DNA of 64,000 nucleotides from Dyadobacter sp. 3J3 (GTDB lineage: Bacteria; Bacteroidota; Bacteroidia; Cytophagales; Spirosomataceae): assembly GCF_009801115.1 (NCBI RefSeq), contig NZ_VTOL01000002.1:310001-374000 (forward strand), written 5' to 3'. Every line of letters starts with the position of its first letter. Positions within the stretch are counted from its first letter, which is position 1. This document shows, in pieces, positions 53,032-62,833 of this stretch. Both the position numbers and the translations under genes were made by a program. A model generated the notes under the pieces. That model was given only the letters and a program-made list of their open reading frames with translations, was not told the DNA's origin and did no database searches.

Positions 53032-54438
53032 CTATTTTTCATATTTTTGTATAATAATATCAACAAGCTCTTTATACGCATTATTATAATGATGTCCTCC
53101 GGGAACGGTAACAAAACTTACTTCCTTATTCGTAATTTCTGTCTTAATTTCCGGATCTTCTTCGGATCCATATAGACACATAATTTTCAAATTTTTAATC
53201 TTGTTTACCTCCTTTGATACGTCATATTGCCGTTTCCCACGAGGCAGGCTTAGCATATCGGTAATATGTATTTCAAAATCTGCTTCGGTAGCGGGCGATA
53301 ACATGGCCAGTAACTTCACGCTTTCACGCATTGTTATATTCATATTATTGTAGATGAAAGGAAATGCATCCGCACCAAAAGAATATCCTATCAAAATAAC
53401 CTCATCACGCTGCCATTTGCTTTTATAAAAAGATATCAGTTTTTCAACATCTGCCGTCGTAGATGCTGGTGTTTTTTCATTCCAAAAATATTTTAATGCA
53501 TCCAAGGCTATAACCGGCATTCCGTTATCAGCGATTTCCTTACAAAAAGCCTGGTCAAAACTGGTATAGCCACCATCTCCCGTGATTAAGAGAACCATTG
53601 GTTTTTCCGGATTTGACGACGAAGAAATGGCATGGATCGGTAAATCTTTCAATTGACTCTCACTAATTTCTTCGTAATTATTTTTCACTTCGGCAATTTT
53701 TTTTGAAATAATTTCATTGAAAGAGTCTTTTAATTGCGGTACCCAGTTTTTTTGTACAGAATACCCATGACCCACTTTTTGAAGCGCAATTGTTTTAGCA
53801 TTTGGAATCTGTTTCAGAAAGCTGGCAGTGGTCTTAAAATCACAAACCTGATCCTGCATTCCTTGTAAGGCAATAAAAGGTTCCTGCAAATTAGTCGCTG
53901 ATTCCAGATAAAATCCCTTTTCTTTACCCAAAGAATGCGATTTCAATCCAGATCCCATACAAAGTTGTTTATCGATTTGAATATCCGGACAAAACCCTAA
54001 TGCGATAGCTCCGCAAAATGTGTTGGCCGGAGCCTGTGCCAGAATTCCATAAACCAGAGTCGCACCAGAAGAATACCCCGCCAGAAGAGGACTGAGGTAG
54101 TTTTTGTAATGATATTGTTTTTGAATGAATTTGCTCAAATTTTCAAAATCAGCCGCTGGGTAATAACAGGTAGCTTTTGTCTTTTTCAAGTTTTTAAAAT
54201 AAGTCCTGATATCGATTCCCACCACCATGGCATCCATCGAAACGAAATTTTCAGCCATGTCGATAACCCCCTGATTCCAGCCTCCATCGCCGCTGATAAA
54301 AAGAACGAGTTGTTTGGGCATCACACCAGGCTGATATATTTTCACTTTACCAAAAACGCCATATTGCAAGGAATCCGCGTTATGTGCTTTCACTGAAATC
54401 GAAAGAACTAATAAAAGAAAAGCCAATCTAAATCTCAT
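53032..54438 (-). CDS. AcvB/VirJ-type alpha/beta hydrolase (aminoacyl-lipid hydrolase), duplicated core
   Basis: 468 residues with a signal peptide ending near SISVKA, so periplasmic. Two related alpha/beta hydrolase halves are seen: ISGDGGWN with GYSSGA (Ser123), and ITGDGGYTSFD with GYSFGADAFPF (Ser353) and a closing His in TVPGGHHYNN. This AcvB layout is longer than VirJ, which has only one half. AcvB of Agrobacterium is known to hydrolyse lysyl-phosphatidylglycerol made by the MprF homologue LpiA. Here mprF lies directly upstream, with a 5-bp gap, which supports the same job. Confidence 0.86.
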   Translation of the reverse strand: MRFRLAFLLLVLSISVKAHNADSLQYGVFGKVKIYQPGVMPKQLVLFISGDGGWNQGVIDMAENFVSMDAMVVGIDIRTYFKNLKKTKATCYYPAADFENLSKFIQKQYHYKNYLSPLLAGYSSGATLVYGILAQAPANTFCGAIALGFCPDIQIDKQLCMGSGLKSHSLGKEKGFYLESATNLQEPFIALQGMQDQVCDFKTTASFLKQIPNAKTIALQKVGHGYSVQKNWVPQLKDSFNEIISKKIAEVKNNYEEISESQLKDLPIHAISSSSNPEKPMVLLITGDGGYTSFDQAFCKEIADNGMPVIALDALKYFWNEKTPASTTADVEKLISFYKSKWQRDEVILIGYSFGADAFPFIYNNMNITMRESVKLLAMLSPATEADFEIHITDMLSLPRGKRQYDVSKEVNKIKNLKIMCLYGSEEDPEIKTEITNKEVSFVTVPGGHHYNNAYKELVDIIIQKYEK

Positions 54439-54443
54439 AAATT

Positions 54444-57047
54444 CTATTTCATTTTAACAACCTTGTTCAAAGCGGATGGAATTCGAATTAAAGCATAGGC
54501 ATCATCGTAAATCAAATATTTACTTTTCCATTCCGGTGAGAATTTGCTTTTGTACTCACGCAGCGATTTATAATAGCCAAATTGCTTCACATTCTGATAG
54601 GCAAATTTGATAGCTCTTTCCGTAATATCTTTATTTTCCTCGGCTCCCGAAAGCGGTACCATTCCAATATTCAGGTAATCGAAATTTTGCGATTGAAAAT
54701 ATTTTATGATTTCGATCATCATCGCATCCAGCGTTGTTCCTGGTGCATCTTTTGTTTTGCGGATGAGGTCATACGTACCTTCGCCTCGCACATAATCTGG
54801 TATGACGTTTGCGAAACCTATGATTTTTTCATCTTCATTTTCCAGCGTTATAATGGTCTGCTGTTTAAGTTCATCCTTATCAAAAATTCCCTGCGAGAAA
54901 ACCATTTCGGTATAACCGGTTGTTTCAATCCACTCATCGCTTACCGCTTTTAATCGCTGCAAAACGCCATCCTTCACCGGAGCTGCGTAAATTTTGACCG
55001 AAAAACCTTTATTGGCAATATTCTTAACTGCGTTTCGAAGTGATTTTTTGTCACCTCCATCCAATGAAAATGTTTTCAGATTCACAACAGCTTCCTGACC
55101 AATAATAAGTGAGTTTTTATTTAATGAATGAAATATCGGCAACACATCCTGGTCGCAGCGGTAATAGGTACATTCAAGATCATTTTCCCGGCAAAACACA
55201 TCGAATTCTTTTATCAGCAAGCGCATATCATTTTCATTCGCACAAACCGGTTTTTCCAAAACAACTGCAAAACCAATCCCGACCCTGTAAGCAATAAAAC
55301 CTTCTGTTTGTTTACCAAAATATAAAAGTTTGTCGTGGTAAGTTTTGAAATAATCAAGCGACGAATCGCCAAATCTTTCTACCAGCTCTTTCGCTTTTGT
55401 CCAACTCTCCTCTTCCATTTCCGGTTTAAAAATCAAGGGACGAATTCCTGTATATACCAAAAAAGCGATACAAAGGCCACCGAGAAAATTGAGCGAATAC
55501 AGAAAATCCTGCCCGAAAATCGTTTTCGGATCCAGATCATTTCCGATCATAGCGAAATATAATAATGTATTTTTAATAGAAGCAGGAAAGGAAAAATCGA
55601 TATTGAAGTGAATTTTATCCAAAAAATAAAAGCCAATAATTCCATAAACCAGTACGGATCCGATTGATACCAGAACGGTCCGAATTCCAAATAACTGAAA
55701 TCTCTTATTTCCTTTTCTAAAATATTGCTGTCTTGTAAATAGTAAAACCAAAAGCACAAAAGCGGCCGTTAACGATTCTTCGTAATCAATTCCTTTGGTA
55801 AGATGACCAACGAGTGAAAGTATAGATAATCCTAATGAAAGGTAATAAGCAGTCCTATAACCTTTTAACAGGAAAACTGACATGAAAATTAAAACAACGC
55901 CTGTAAGCAGCACGAAATAATTGGAAACAACGATAAAACCAAGCGGAATAAATCCTTGCAATTCCTGAACCCGTGACGCGATTGAGGGAGTTAGAACGGA
56001 TACAATATCTATAATTCCCAAAATCAATATCAGAAATGCGGGCAGTATTCTCAATATCAGATTATTCTTTTTGAACAAAAAAGTAAGCATTCCTACAATA
56101 AAAGGCGCCCAGAATTCAAAAAAACGATAGATCATAGTGACCGAAATCGCCGCCACACTATCCATACCGTACTGAACCAAAAGCACGCTGAGCGAAAGTT
56201 CAATGGCTCCGATTCCTCTTAAAAAAGGTGACAGAATCAAAAAAATTGTTGCTACCAGATAGCCCATGAACGCGGCCTCAAACGGAGCAGTCACGTTTAA
56301 AGCAAAAAATGCGATGTACAAATGAAGAATTCCGGCCAAATCAATGAGAACGGAAAACAGCAAACAATTTACAATAGCAACAATGGAAAAACGCCCGTCA
56401 GACATTTGTTCCATCACAATTTCAAGATCCGGCTGATATTTTAGGAGAAAATTGTAAAACCTGCCACGATCAATGAAAGATCTAATGGCAAAATACAGAA
56501 GCAAGATGAGGATGAATAATCCGCCAAACGCGTACAATTCACTATTTGAGATAGAATTTTGAAACAATAACCAGATTATCGCCGGAATAGCTATTACAAA
56601 AACAGAGACAATACCGCAAACGGCATAAATGGAAGAAGCCAGATGTACCTCAGTTTTTGTTACTCCTTTTCTTTCCGTTTTGGATGTAAAAAAAGCCAGC
56701 GAAGAAATTCCTCCGGCTGGCAAAAAGACACTGATAAAATTTCTTCTTAGAAATAATTCGGTAAGTGTAATCAAATCTATTTTTTTCCCAAGTGCTTTAA
56801 AAGAAAACTGGTACATAATTCCTTGCAGAAAAATATAACCAGTGGTAACTAAAAGCCCCAGTAAAATATAAACTGGTGATGCGGTTTGCATTAAACCATA
56901 CACTTTTCTTACCTCTGCCTCCTCATGTCTAATAAACCAGACTGCCATTAATATGCAGACGACAGCGATTAAACCTCTTGAAATAATCTTTTTATTTTCT
57001 GTTACAAAGATGAAGCCTGGCTTAAATGCATCTGATACTTTTTCCAT
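54444..57047 (-). CDS. mprF: Aminoacyl-phosphatidylglycerol synthase/flippase MprF
   Basis: 867 residues, the usual full MprF size. The N-terminal part holds about 13-14 membrane helices: a flippase region with the UPF0104-type segments (FISVFLPAGGISSLAFFTSKT, LSPFLRGIGAIELSLSVLLVQYG), and the C-terminal 330 residues are the DUF2156 tRNA-dependent aminoacyltransferase with ECTYYRCDQ, KSLRNAVKNIANKGFSVKI, FVNxIPDYVRGE-type NVIPDYVRGEGTYDLIRK and GMVPLSG. It adds lysine or alanine to phosphatidylglycerol and flips the product, lowering surface charge. It is first in an operon with the AcvB/VirJ-like hydrolase. Confidence 0.94.
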   Translation of the reverse strand: MEKVSDAFKPGFIFVTENKKIISRGLIAVVCILMAVWFIRHEEAEVRKVYGLMQTASPVYILLGLLVTTGYIFLQGIMYQFSFKALGKKIDLITLTELFLRRNFISVFLPAGGISSLAFFTSKTERKGVTKTEVHLASSIYAVCGIVSVFVIAIPAIIWLLFQNSISNSELYAFGGLFILILLLYFAIRSFIDRGRFYNFLLKYQPDLEIVMEQMSDGRFSIVAIVNCLLFSVLIDLAGILHLYIAFFALNVTAPFEAAFMGYLVATIFLILSPFLRGIGAIELSLSVLLVQYGMDSVAAISVTMIYRFFEFWAPFIVGMLTFLFKKNNLILRILPAFLILILGIIDIVSVLTPSIASRVQELQGFIPLGFIVVSNYFVLLTGVVLIFMSVFLLKGYRTAYYLSLGLSILSLVGHLTKGIDYEESLTAAFVLLVLLFTRQQYFRKGNKRFQLFGIRTVLVSIGSVLVYGIIGFYFLDKIHFNIDFSFPASIKNTLLYFAMIGNDLDPKTIFGQDFLYSLNFLGGLCIAFLVYTGIRPLIFKPEMEEESWTKAKELVERFGDSSLDYFKTYHDKLLYFGKQTEGFIAYRVGIGFAVVLEKPVCANENDMRLLIKEFDVFCRENDLECTYYRCDQDVLPIFHSLNKNSLIIGQEAVVNLKTFSLDGGDKKSLRNAVKNIANKGFSVKIYAAPVKDGVLQRLKAVSDEWIETTGYTEMVFSQGIFDKDELKQQTIITLENEDEKIIGFANVIPDYVRGEGTYDLIRKTKDAPGTTLDAMMIEIIKYFQSQNFDYLNIGMVPLSGAEENKDITERAIKFAYQNVKQFGYYKSLREYKSKFSPEWKSKYLIYDDAYALIRIPSALNKVVKMK

Positions 57048-57136
57048 AGAACGACAGCCACTTAATATCGGGGAGAGACAGAAATGTAGTGAAAATTATT
57101 CCAAGAGTAACAAATACTTTCCAAATACCGCCTATT

Positions 57137-58042
57137 CTATTCGTTTTTCATGTCAACAGCTGTAATTTTTTCCTTGAATAACTGACTGCGAAGCAGCATC
57201 TCTTTTATCATTTCCAAATGCGTGAAGGTGATCATATGACCTGCATTGTTCAATAGAATATACTGAGATTTTTTGCTTTTAATGTGTTTTTTGGCAAAAT
57301 CAAGATTTGAAGGATCCGCAATCCAGTCATTTCCACCTTGAATCACGGTTGTAGGAATATTAAGATTTTGCCAAACAGGTAACAGCTTTTTTAATTCATC
57401 CGCATGAGAATATTTCTCAGCGGTCGCGGTGTTAAAAGCTCCCGGCAAAAAAAGCTGAACCAATGAATTTCTCCCCCATTTAGAAAACCAATAGAACTTT
57501 TCCTTTTCCGGATCAATAACCGGAGAAACCATAATTAACTCTTTAACCTGTTCAGGAACAAGTGAAACCATTTTTGCCGCAATCGGAGCTCCGTATGATC
57601 TTCCTAAAACGGTAACTTTCTGATCTGAATGATTTAGAGCGAAAACCGGTAAAAGTGCTTTTGCCTGTGTTTCTATTGAAGTTACATATTTGCGTTTCTT
57701 TTTCATTTTGAGGCGAGATTTTCCATATCCGACCCTGTCAACCGACACAATATGAAAATGATTTTGCAGATCCTGATCATCCATCAGATTCATATATCCC
57801 CACAACGATCCCGGCGCCCCATGGATAAGAAGTAACATCGGAAGGGTATCATTGCCAACGCTGGCTATACAAAGTGACAGCGTATCATTTTTAATAATCC
57901 TGATCTCAGGACGAATATCCTTTTTAGCATAATGCCGGCGAACCTGTTTTTCGGAAATAAGGTATCTGGAAAAGCAAGATGATAAGGCAAACGCCAACAA
58001 TATTATTAATAAAGGGGACTGAAATTTTTTAACACGTAACAT
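57137..58042 (-). CDS. Lipoprotein alpha/beta hydrolase
   Basis: 301 residues. The N-terminus is a lipoprotein signal with Cys23 (LSSC). The alpha/beta hydrolase core has LLIHGAPGSLWGY as oxyanion loop, Ser149 in LGRSYGAP as nucleophile, Asp in GGNDWIADP and His in NAGHMITF, so the triad is complete. The protein faces the periplasm or cell exterior. It lies 89 bp upstream of mprF on the same strand and may be part of the same lipid-modifying module, but the link is only positional. Confidence 0.83.
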   Translation of the reverse strand: MLRVKKFQSPLLIILLAFALSSCFSRYLISEKQVRRHYAKKDIRPEIRIIKNDTLSLCIASVGNDTLPMLLLIHGAPGSLWGYMNLMDDQDLQNHFHIVSVDRVGYGKSRLKMKKKRKYVTSIETQAKALLPVFALNHSDQKVTVLGRSYGAPIAAKMVSLVPEQVKELIMVSPVIDPEKEKFYWFSKWGRNSLVQLFLPGAFNTATAEKYSHADELKKLLPVWQNLNIPTTVIQGGNDWIADPSNLDFAKKHIKSKKSQYILLNNAGHMITFTHLEMIKEMLLRSQLFKEKITAVDMKNE

Positions 58043-58246
58043 AAGTTTCCTGATTACTCCAAGAATTTATAACTTCACAACTCCAATTCTATATACGATA
58101 GAATGTAGATAAAAAACACATGTACCCCAAGAATTTTAAAAGAATTAACTAAAATATAATCTTTCGGCAACTTTTTGTGTTTCCCCTATATCAATACAAA
58201 AACAGTGCCGTTTGACATAAAAGCATTAACAAAAAAATAAGGAATA

Positions 58247-59074
58247 ATGAACAACCACCAGCAGGAATTATTTTTTCAAAAATTAAATGAGCAAAATACT
58301 ACTTTTCAATACAAACTACCGTCAAGGCACGATGCGGGTCTTTTTATTCAGAAATTAATCAATTTTCTCTTTCCTATTAGTCAGGATTGCCAGCAAAATG
58401 ATAAGGCCAAAGACTTGCAGGGAGCATTTTTAGAACTCAGACATCGTCTGGACTGCATGCTTTCTCCTTTAACGCCACAGTTGGAAAGAAGCAGGGAAAA
58501 AATTTTGGATTCGGTTTTTGACCATGTCCCGGAAATCTATGAAATGCTTTTGAAAGATGCGAAATCGATTACAGAAAACGATCCTGCCTCTGTTAGTATT
58601 GAGGAAGTAATTGCGCTTTATCCAGGTTTCACAGCCATTGCAACGTATCGCATTGCCCATAGTTTTGCTCAGGAGGGAATCCCGCTATTACCAAGAATGC
58701 TCACGGAATTTGCCCACAGCCAGACTGGTATTGATATTCATCCCAATGCAGAAATTGGCCATTCCTTTTTTATTGATCACGGAACTGGGATAGTGATAGG
58801 AGAAACGACGATTATTGGCAACCATGTTAAGCTTTATCAGGGTGTTACCCTTGGAGCTACACACGTTTCAAAGTCGCTTGCTTCTAAGAAAAGACATCCG
58901 ACGATTGAAGATAATGTTGTGGTCTATGCCAATGCTACAATATTAGGTGGAGATACTGTCATTGGACACGATTCAATTATTGGCGGAAATGCCTGGCTGG
59001 TGCGCAGCGTACCTCCATATTCTCAGGTATATCACCAAAGCAAAATAGAAGTACGCCAGACCAGTGCTACATAA
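58247..59074 (+). CDS. cysE: Serine O-acetyltransferase
   Basis: 275 residues. A helical N-terminal domain precedes the left-handed beta-helix with hexapeptide repeats. The serine/CoA site has QTGIDIHPNAEIGHSFFIDHGTG (Asp and His of the active site), then IGETTIIGNHVKLYQGVTLGATH and the C-terminal tail. It makes O-acetylserine from serine and acetyl-CoA for cysteine synthesis. The gene is alone in its direction; its stop overlaps that of the convergent TetR gene by 8 bp. Confidence 0.93.
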   Translation: MNNHQQELFFQKLNEQNTTFQYKLPSRHDAGLFIQKLINFLFPISQDCQQNDKAKDLQGAFLELRHRLDCMLSPLTPQLERSREKILDSVFDHVPEIYEMLLKDAKSITENDPASVSIEEVIALYPGFTAIATYRIAHSFAQEGIPLLPRMLTEFAHSQTGIDIHPNAEIGHSFFIDHGTGIVIGETTIIGNHVKLYQGVTLGATHVSKSLASKKRHPTIEDNVVVYANATILGGDTVIGHDSIIGGNAWLVRSVPPYSQVYHQSKIEVRQTSAT

Positions 59075-59660
59075 TACTCTTTATAAACCTTCTGACACCC
59101 TCCATGTAAATCGGTTCCGCCTGGGCGAAAGCGTACCGTGGCTGGGTTGTCATAGTGATCGAAATAAATCCATAAGTAAGGCACCACCATTCGTAGTAGG
59201 TTTTTGTTACCATTTCTCCCGATTTAGGGCGTAAAACGGCAATCATTTCCCAAACCGGATTATCCCGGATGTTCATGGCATGGGAATAAACTCTTTTGGA
59301 ATCACAATAAGCTCCTTCCAGATTAAACATGACCTGGAAAATCTCAGGATTTTCAACTGAAAAAACCCAGATACACCTGGCCACTTCCGAAAGCTGTTTT
59401 TCAGGATTTCTGAAATGACTTTTTATTTTTATGAATTCTGCCTGGAGAAAATCAAATCCTTCCACACGAATTGCTTCCAGTAACTTATCCTTGCTTTCGA
59501 AGTATTCATATAAGATAGGCGGGCTATATTCAATAACCTCAGCGATTTTTCGAATCGAAACGGCGGTCCACCCATCCTCGCGGGCAATTTCTTTGGCTGT
59601 TTTAACGATATCGGACCGAACCTGATTTCTCAGTCGTTCTCTTCGCTCTACTATTCCCAT
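59067..59660 (-). CDS. TetR/AcrR-family regulator
   Basis: 197 residues. The N-terminal TetR DNA-binding domain is clear (IVKTAKEIAREDGWTAVSIRKIAEVIEYSPPILYEYFESKDKLLEAI); the C-terminal ligand domain resembles the TetR_C_33/WHG type (EVARCIWVFSVENPEIFQVMFNLEG). It represses genes in response to an unknown small ligand. A complete Bacteroidetes promoter is present 45 bp upstream. No obvious target operon is adjacent, other than convergent cysE. Confidence 0.92.
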   Translation of the reverse strand: MGIVERRERLRNQVRSDIVKTAKEIAREDGWTAVSIRKIAEVIEYSPPILYEYFESKDKLLEAIRVEGFDFLQAEFIKIKSHFRNPEKQLSEVARCIWVFSVENPEIFQVMFNLEGAYCDSKRVYSHAMNIRDNPVWEMIAVLRPKSGEMVTKTYYEWWCLTYGFISITMTTQPRYAFAQAEPIYMEGVRRFIKSIM

Positions 59661-59704
59661 ATTAAGTGTTTCAGTTTATTGATTGAGAGACAGTGACATC
59701 CTTT

Positions 59705-59735
59705 CAAATATAGTCATATAGTTTTTACATCTCAA
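59705..59735 (-). promoter_or_regulatory. Complete Bacteroidetes-type promoter of the TetR gene
   Basis: On the minus strand TTG (59735-59733) is followed after 20 nt by TATATTTG (59712-59705), matching the minus-33/minus-7 consensus TTG-N19-21-TAnnTTTG. The start codon lies 44 bp downstream. It is the best promoter match found in the window. Confidence 0.6.
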
Positions 59736-59870
59736 GCGGATTTTACCCTGATAAGGTGAAAAGCAACGATAACTTGAAAGTACTTTTTAAAGAATAATAG
59801 CCTGATGAATTCAGAAACGGCTATATAAGATTATACGTTGGAGGGTATTTTTTTTATGAATTTAAAATAA

Positions 59871-61970
59871 TTATTCAGATTTTCGAATCGTAATATTTCT
59901 TTCAAGGCGTTCAGCCAGACGATAGTTGGCTTCCTGCGCACGTACTTTTGGCGTACTGGCATCATAAGGAATGCGGAGATTGTTCTGGTACAAATCCAGT
60001 CTCACAGCTTTCTGGTTGTCGTTTACATAGTTCTTTAAAACCTGCCTCATCTGGCCCTTCAGGGCTTCATCCAGAATTGGAAAACACACATCGATACGTC
60101 TGTGAAGATTTCGGTAAGTCCAGTCGCAGGAAGAAAGATAAATCTCATCATTTCCACGATTACCAAAATGAAAAATACGTGTATTTTCCATATAGCGATC
60201 CACATGACGACTGACCGTAATATTATCACTTATTGATGGCAAACCCGGAATTACACCGCAACTTTCGCTGATAATAATGTGAATAATGACACCGGATTTA
60301 CTCGCCTGGTATAATTTATCGATCAATGTATGGTCCTGAATCTGGCTTAATTTAATGGTAATAAAGGATTTTAAACCGGCGTTGGAATTTTTGATTTCCC
60401 GATCGATCAGCTCAACCAGTTTTTTCTGAATTGTAAACTGGGTTACCTGTAAAAAATTGAAAGGCAAGTATTTATATTTTTTTGGCTCATCTTGTGTATA
60501 AAGATATCCGAATAATAATTCGAGTTCATTGGTAAGTTCACGATGGCTGGTAAGCAGCGCATGATCAACAAATTCCCGGCTTGTCAAACGATAAAATCCT
60601 CCTGTTCCTAAAAACGCGTAACGCTCCCACCCTTTCTGAACACGTCGTTTTATCAATGCCATTTTTGCGTGTACTTTCAATCCTGGAATGCTGAAAATAA
60701 TTTTAACACCAGCATCTCTCATTTTTTTTGACCACTGCATATTTTCCTGAATGTCCAGTTTGGCGTTCAGTTCAACATAGGTAACCACTTTTTTGCCATT
60801 TCTTGAAGCACTGATAAGTGAATTCAGGATAAAAGAATTTGCACTTATTTTATAAAGAGAAACATGTATTTCCTTGACATAAGGGTCAATTGCCGCTTCA
60901 TTGAAAAACCGTACAATCGGATTATAGGAATGGTAAGGCAAATGCAGCAACTGGTCAGCACGCTGAATTGACTCAAAAACAGACTCTGTTTCTTCAAACT
61001 CACTGTTAAGAATTGGCCTCTGATATGGATAATCCAGTTTTTTAGAGAATGCCGGAAAAGTCAGCAAATCCTGCATATACAAATATTCACCGCGCTCATG
61101 AAACTCGTTCATGAGCATTCCTGCCCGGTTTGACAAATATTCCCTGATATATAAAGGCATACCCCACTCGTAAAAAAACTGGAGAGGCTGTACAAAATTT
61201 CTTTTTTCCAGTTGCTTAATAATCCGCTGGGCCATTACCATCGGATATTCATCTTCAATGGTTAGTTCTGTTTCTTTTTCGGCTCTTAACGTGTAGGAAT
61301 CGATAATTTCATATCCAGGAAATAGCACAGGCAGATTCTCCCGGATAATATCTTCCAGAAACGCAACATACTTTTTGCCTTCAAACTCAGGCATTTCAAT
61401 AAAGCGCCCAAAGGGTTCCCTTGGGATATTTACAACGGCATACCAATCCTCATCCTGATCTTCTTTAAAAACCAGATGTACGATCAGATAAAGCTCTTTT
61501 GATTCGAAAAAGGAGATTTTTGAATTACGTCGCCCGTCCAGAAAAACAGGTTGCAGGTAGCGGAACAATTTGTCGATGAAGAACTTTTTAACAAAAGATA
61601 AATGTTCGGGAGCAAAAGTCTCCTTGTAATAAAGATGAACGCCCTGATCATTCAGTGAAGGTAAAATCCGCGAAACCAGAATTTCATTAAATTCTCGTAA
61701 TTGGTTGTCTACGGTTTCGTAAACATGCTCTAAAAGCGACTCAGGATATACATTAAGTTTTGTTCTGATATCCTTGCTTACTTCCCCCATCGCAAGAAGA
61801 TTAGGGATTCGTACCCTGAAAAACTCATCTATCTGATACGAATATTGCCCCATGAATTTCAATCTTTCACGAACAGGAACGGTATCATCGTTCGCCTCCA
61901 GAAGAAGTCTGAAATTATTAGAAAGCCAGCTTAAATTCGTATCAAAATAGGGGTAAGAAACGTCAATCAT
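59871..61970 (-). CDS. ppk1: Polyphosphate kinase 1 family protein with altered active site
   Basis: 699 residues, full PPK1 length, with all four PPK1 domains recognisable (N-terminal SWLSNNFRLLLEANDDTVPVRERLKFMGQYS; middle GLKVHAKMALIKRR; C-terminal IYLSSCDWTYRNLHRRIDV). The phosphohistidine equivalent is His434 in KVHAKM. The second catalytic His (E. coli His592 in EHxR) is Asn596 here (YMENTRIF). The two phosphate-binding Arg appear as Lys in HVSLYKIS (for LYR) and ELNAKLDI (for ELQARFD), and GTGNFxEKTARLYTD has become GTGGFYRLTSREFVDH. Catalysis of polyphosphate synthesis from ATP is therefore uncertain; this may be a paralogue with another role. Confidence 0.85.
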   Translation of the reverse strand: MIDVSYPYFDTNLSWLSNNFRLLLEANDDTVPVRERLKFMGQYSYQIDEFFRVRIPNLLAMGEVSKDIRTKLNVYPESLLEHVYETVDNQLREFNEILVSRILPSLNDQGVHLYYKETFAPEHLSFVKKFFIDKLFRYLQPVFLDGRRNSKISFFESKELYLIVHLVFKEDQDEDWYAVVNIPREPFGRFIEMPEFEGKKYVAFLEDIIRENLPVLFPGYEIIDSYTLRAEKETELTIEDEYPMVMAQRIIKQLEKRNFVQPLQFFYEWGMPLYIREYLSNRAGMLMNEFHERGEYLYMQDLLTFPAFSKKLDYPYQRPILNSEFEETESVFESIQRADQLLHLPYHSYNPIVRFFNEAAIDPYVKEIHVSLYKISANSFILNSLISASRNGKKVVTYVELNAKLDIQENMQWSKKMRDAGVKIIFSIPGLKVHAKMALIKRRVQKGWERYAFLGTGGFYRLTSREFVDHALLTSHRELTNELELLFGYLYTQDEPKKYKYLPFNFLQVTQFTIQKKLVELIDREIKNSNAGLKSFITIKLSQIQDHTLIDKLYQASKSGVIIHIIISESCGVIPGLPSISDNITVSRHVDRYMENTRIFHFGNRGNDEIYLSSCDWTYRNLHRRIDVCFPILDEALKGQMRQVLKNYVNDNQKAVRLDLYQNNLRIPYDASTPKVRAQEANYRLAERLERNITIRKSE

Positions 61971-62144
61971 TTAACAGACTAAAAAGGATTCAAATTATGC
62001 AACAGGATTATGAGGATGGAGGGCTGATTTAATTTTGTTACTCGAAATATAACAATGTATTGAAAACATTCAATGTTAAACTTTTAAAATTTCACTGAAA
62101 TTTTTAGCCATTTGTAAGCGTCATTTAGGCAAAACAACAAAAAA

Positions 62145-62172
62145 CCTGAAAGACTCAATCAAGTCTTTCAGG
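62145..62172 (-). terminator. Terminator after pyrE
   Basis: cctgaaagact and agtctttcagg form a perfect 11-bp stem with a 6-nt loop; on the minus strand a T6 run follows. It lies 18 bp after the pyrE stop. Confidence 0.9.
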
Positions 62173-62190
62173 CCTTCTGAATTTCATTTA

Positions 62191-62832
62191 TTACTTTCCC
62201 CAAATATCAGGTTGTACGCGCCACTGGCTCAGGCTTTCTACCTGTTCCATGGTAATATATTCATGTTCAAGAGCGGACGCTATCAAAGCATTATAATTAC
62301 TTAGTACACTCAGACTGACATCTTTCTCCTCAAAATTGTTAGCAGCAAGCTGAAAATCATACGTAAAAATTGCCACCATCCCGGCTACTTCAATTCCCGC
62401 ATTACGCAAAACATCGACTACTTTTAAAGAACTTCCGCCTGTTGAAATCAAATCCTCAACAATTACCACCGACTGTCCTTTTTCCAGACGACCTTCAATC
62501 TGATTGGCCATGCCGTGTTTCTTAGGTTCGGGGCGAACATAAGCGAAAGGAAGTTCCAGAATATCGGCTACCAATGCACCCTGCGCTATTCCGCCCGTTG
62601 CCACACCAACGATCGCGTCCACATCCGGGTATTCTGATCTGATAAGGTCCGCCAATGCTTTTTTGATAAATGTTCTGGTATCCGGATAAGATAGAGCTAC
62701 GCGGTTGTCACAATAAATGGGTGATAACCAACCTGAACTCCACTGAAACGGCTTGTCAGGGCTCAACTTGATGGCTTGTGCTTCTAAAAGTAATTCTGCA
62801 ACTCTACGGGATATTTGGGTTTCTTCTGCCAT
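62191..62832 (-). CDS. pyrE: Orotate phosphoribosyltransferase
   Basis: 213 residues. The PRPP-binding motif is SVVIVEDLISTGGSSLK, and YVRPEPKKHGMANQIEG is the flexible catalytic loop with Lys and His. It makes OMP from orotate and PRPP in pyrimidine synthesis. Its start lies one base after the stop of the CNNM/CBS gene, so the two are co-transcribed. Confidence 0.96.
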   Translation of the reverse strand: MAEETQISRRVAELLLEAQAIKLSPDKPFQWSSGWLSPIYCDNRVALSYPDTRTFIKKALADLIRSEYPDVDAIVGVATGGIAQGALVADILELPFAYVRPEPKKHGMANQIEGRLEKGQSVVIVEDLISTGGSSLKVVDVLRNAGIEVAGMVAIFTYDFQLAANNFEEKDVSLSVLSNYNALIASALEHEYITMEQVESLSQWRVQPDIWGK

Positions 62833-62833
62833 T

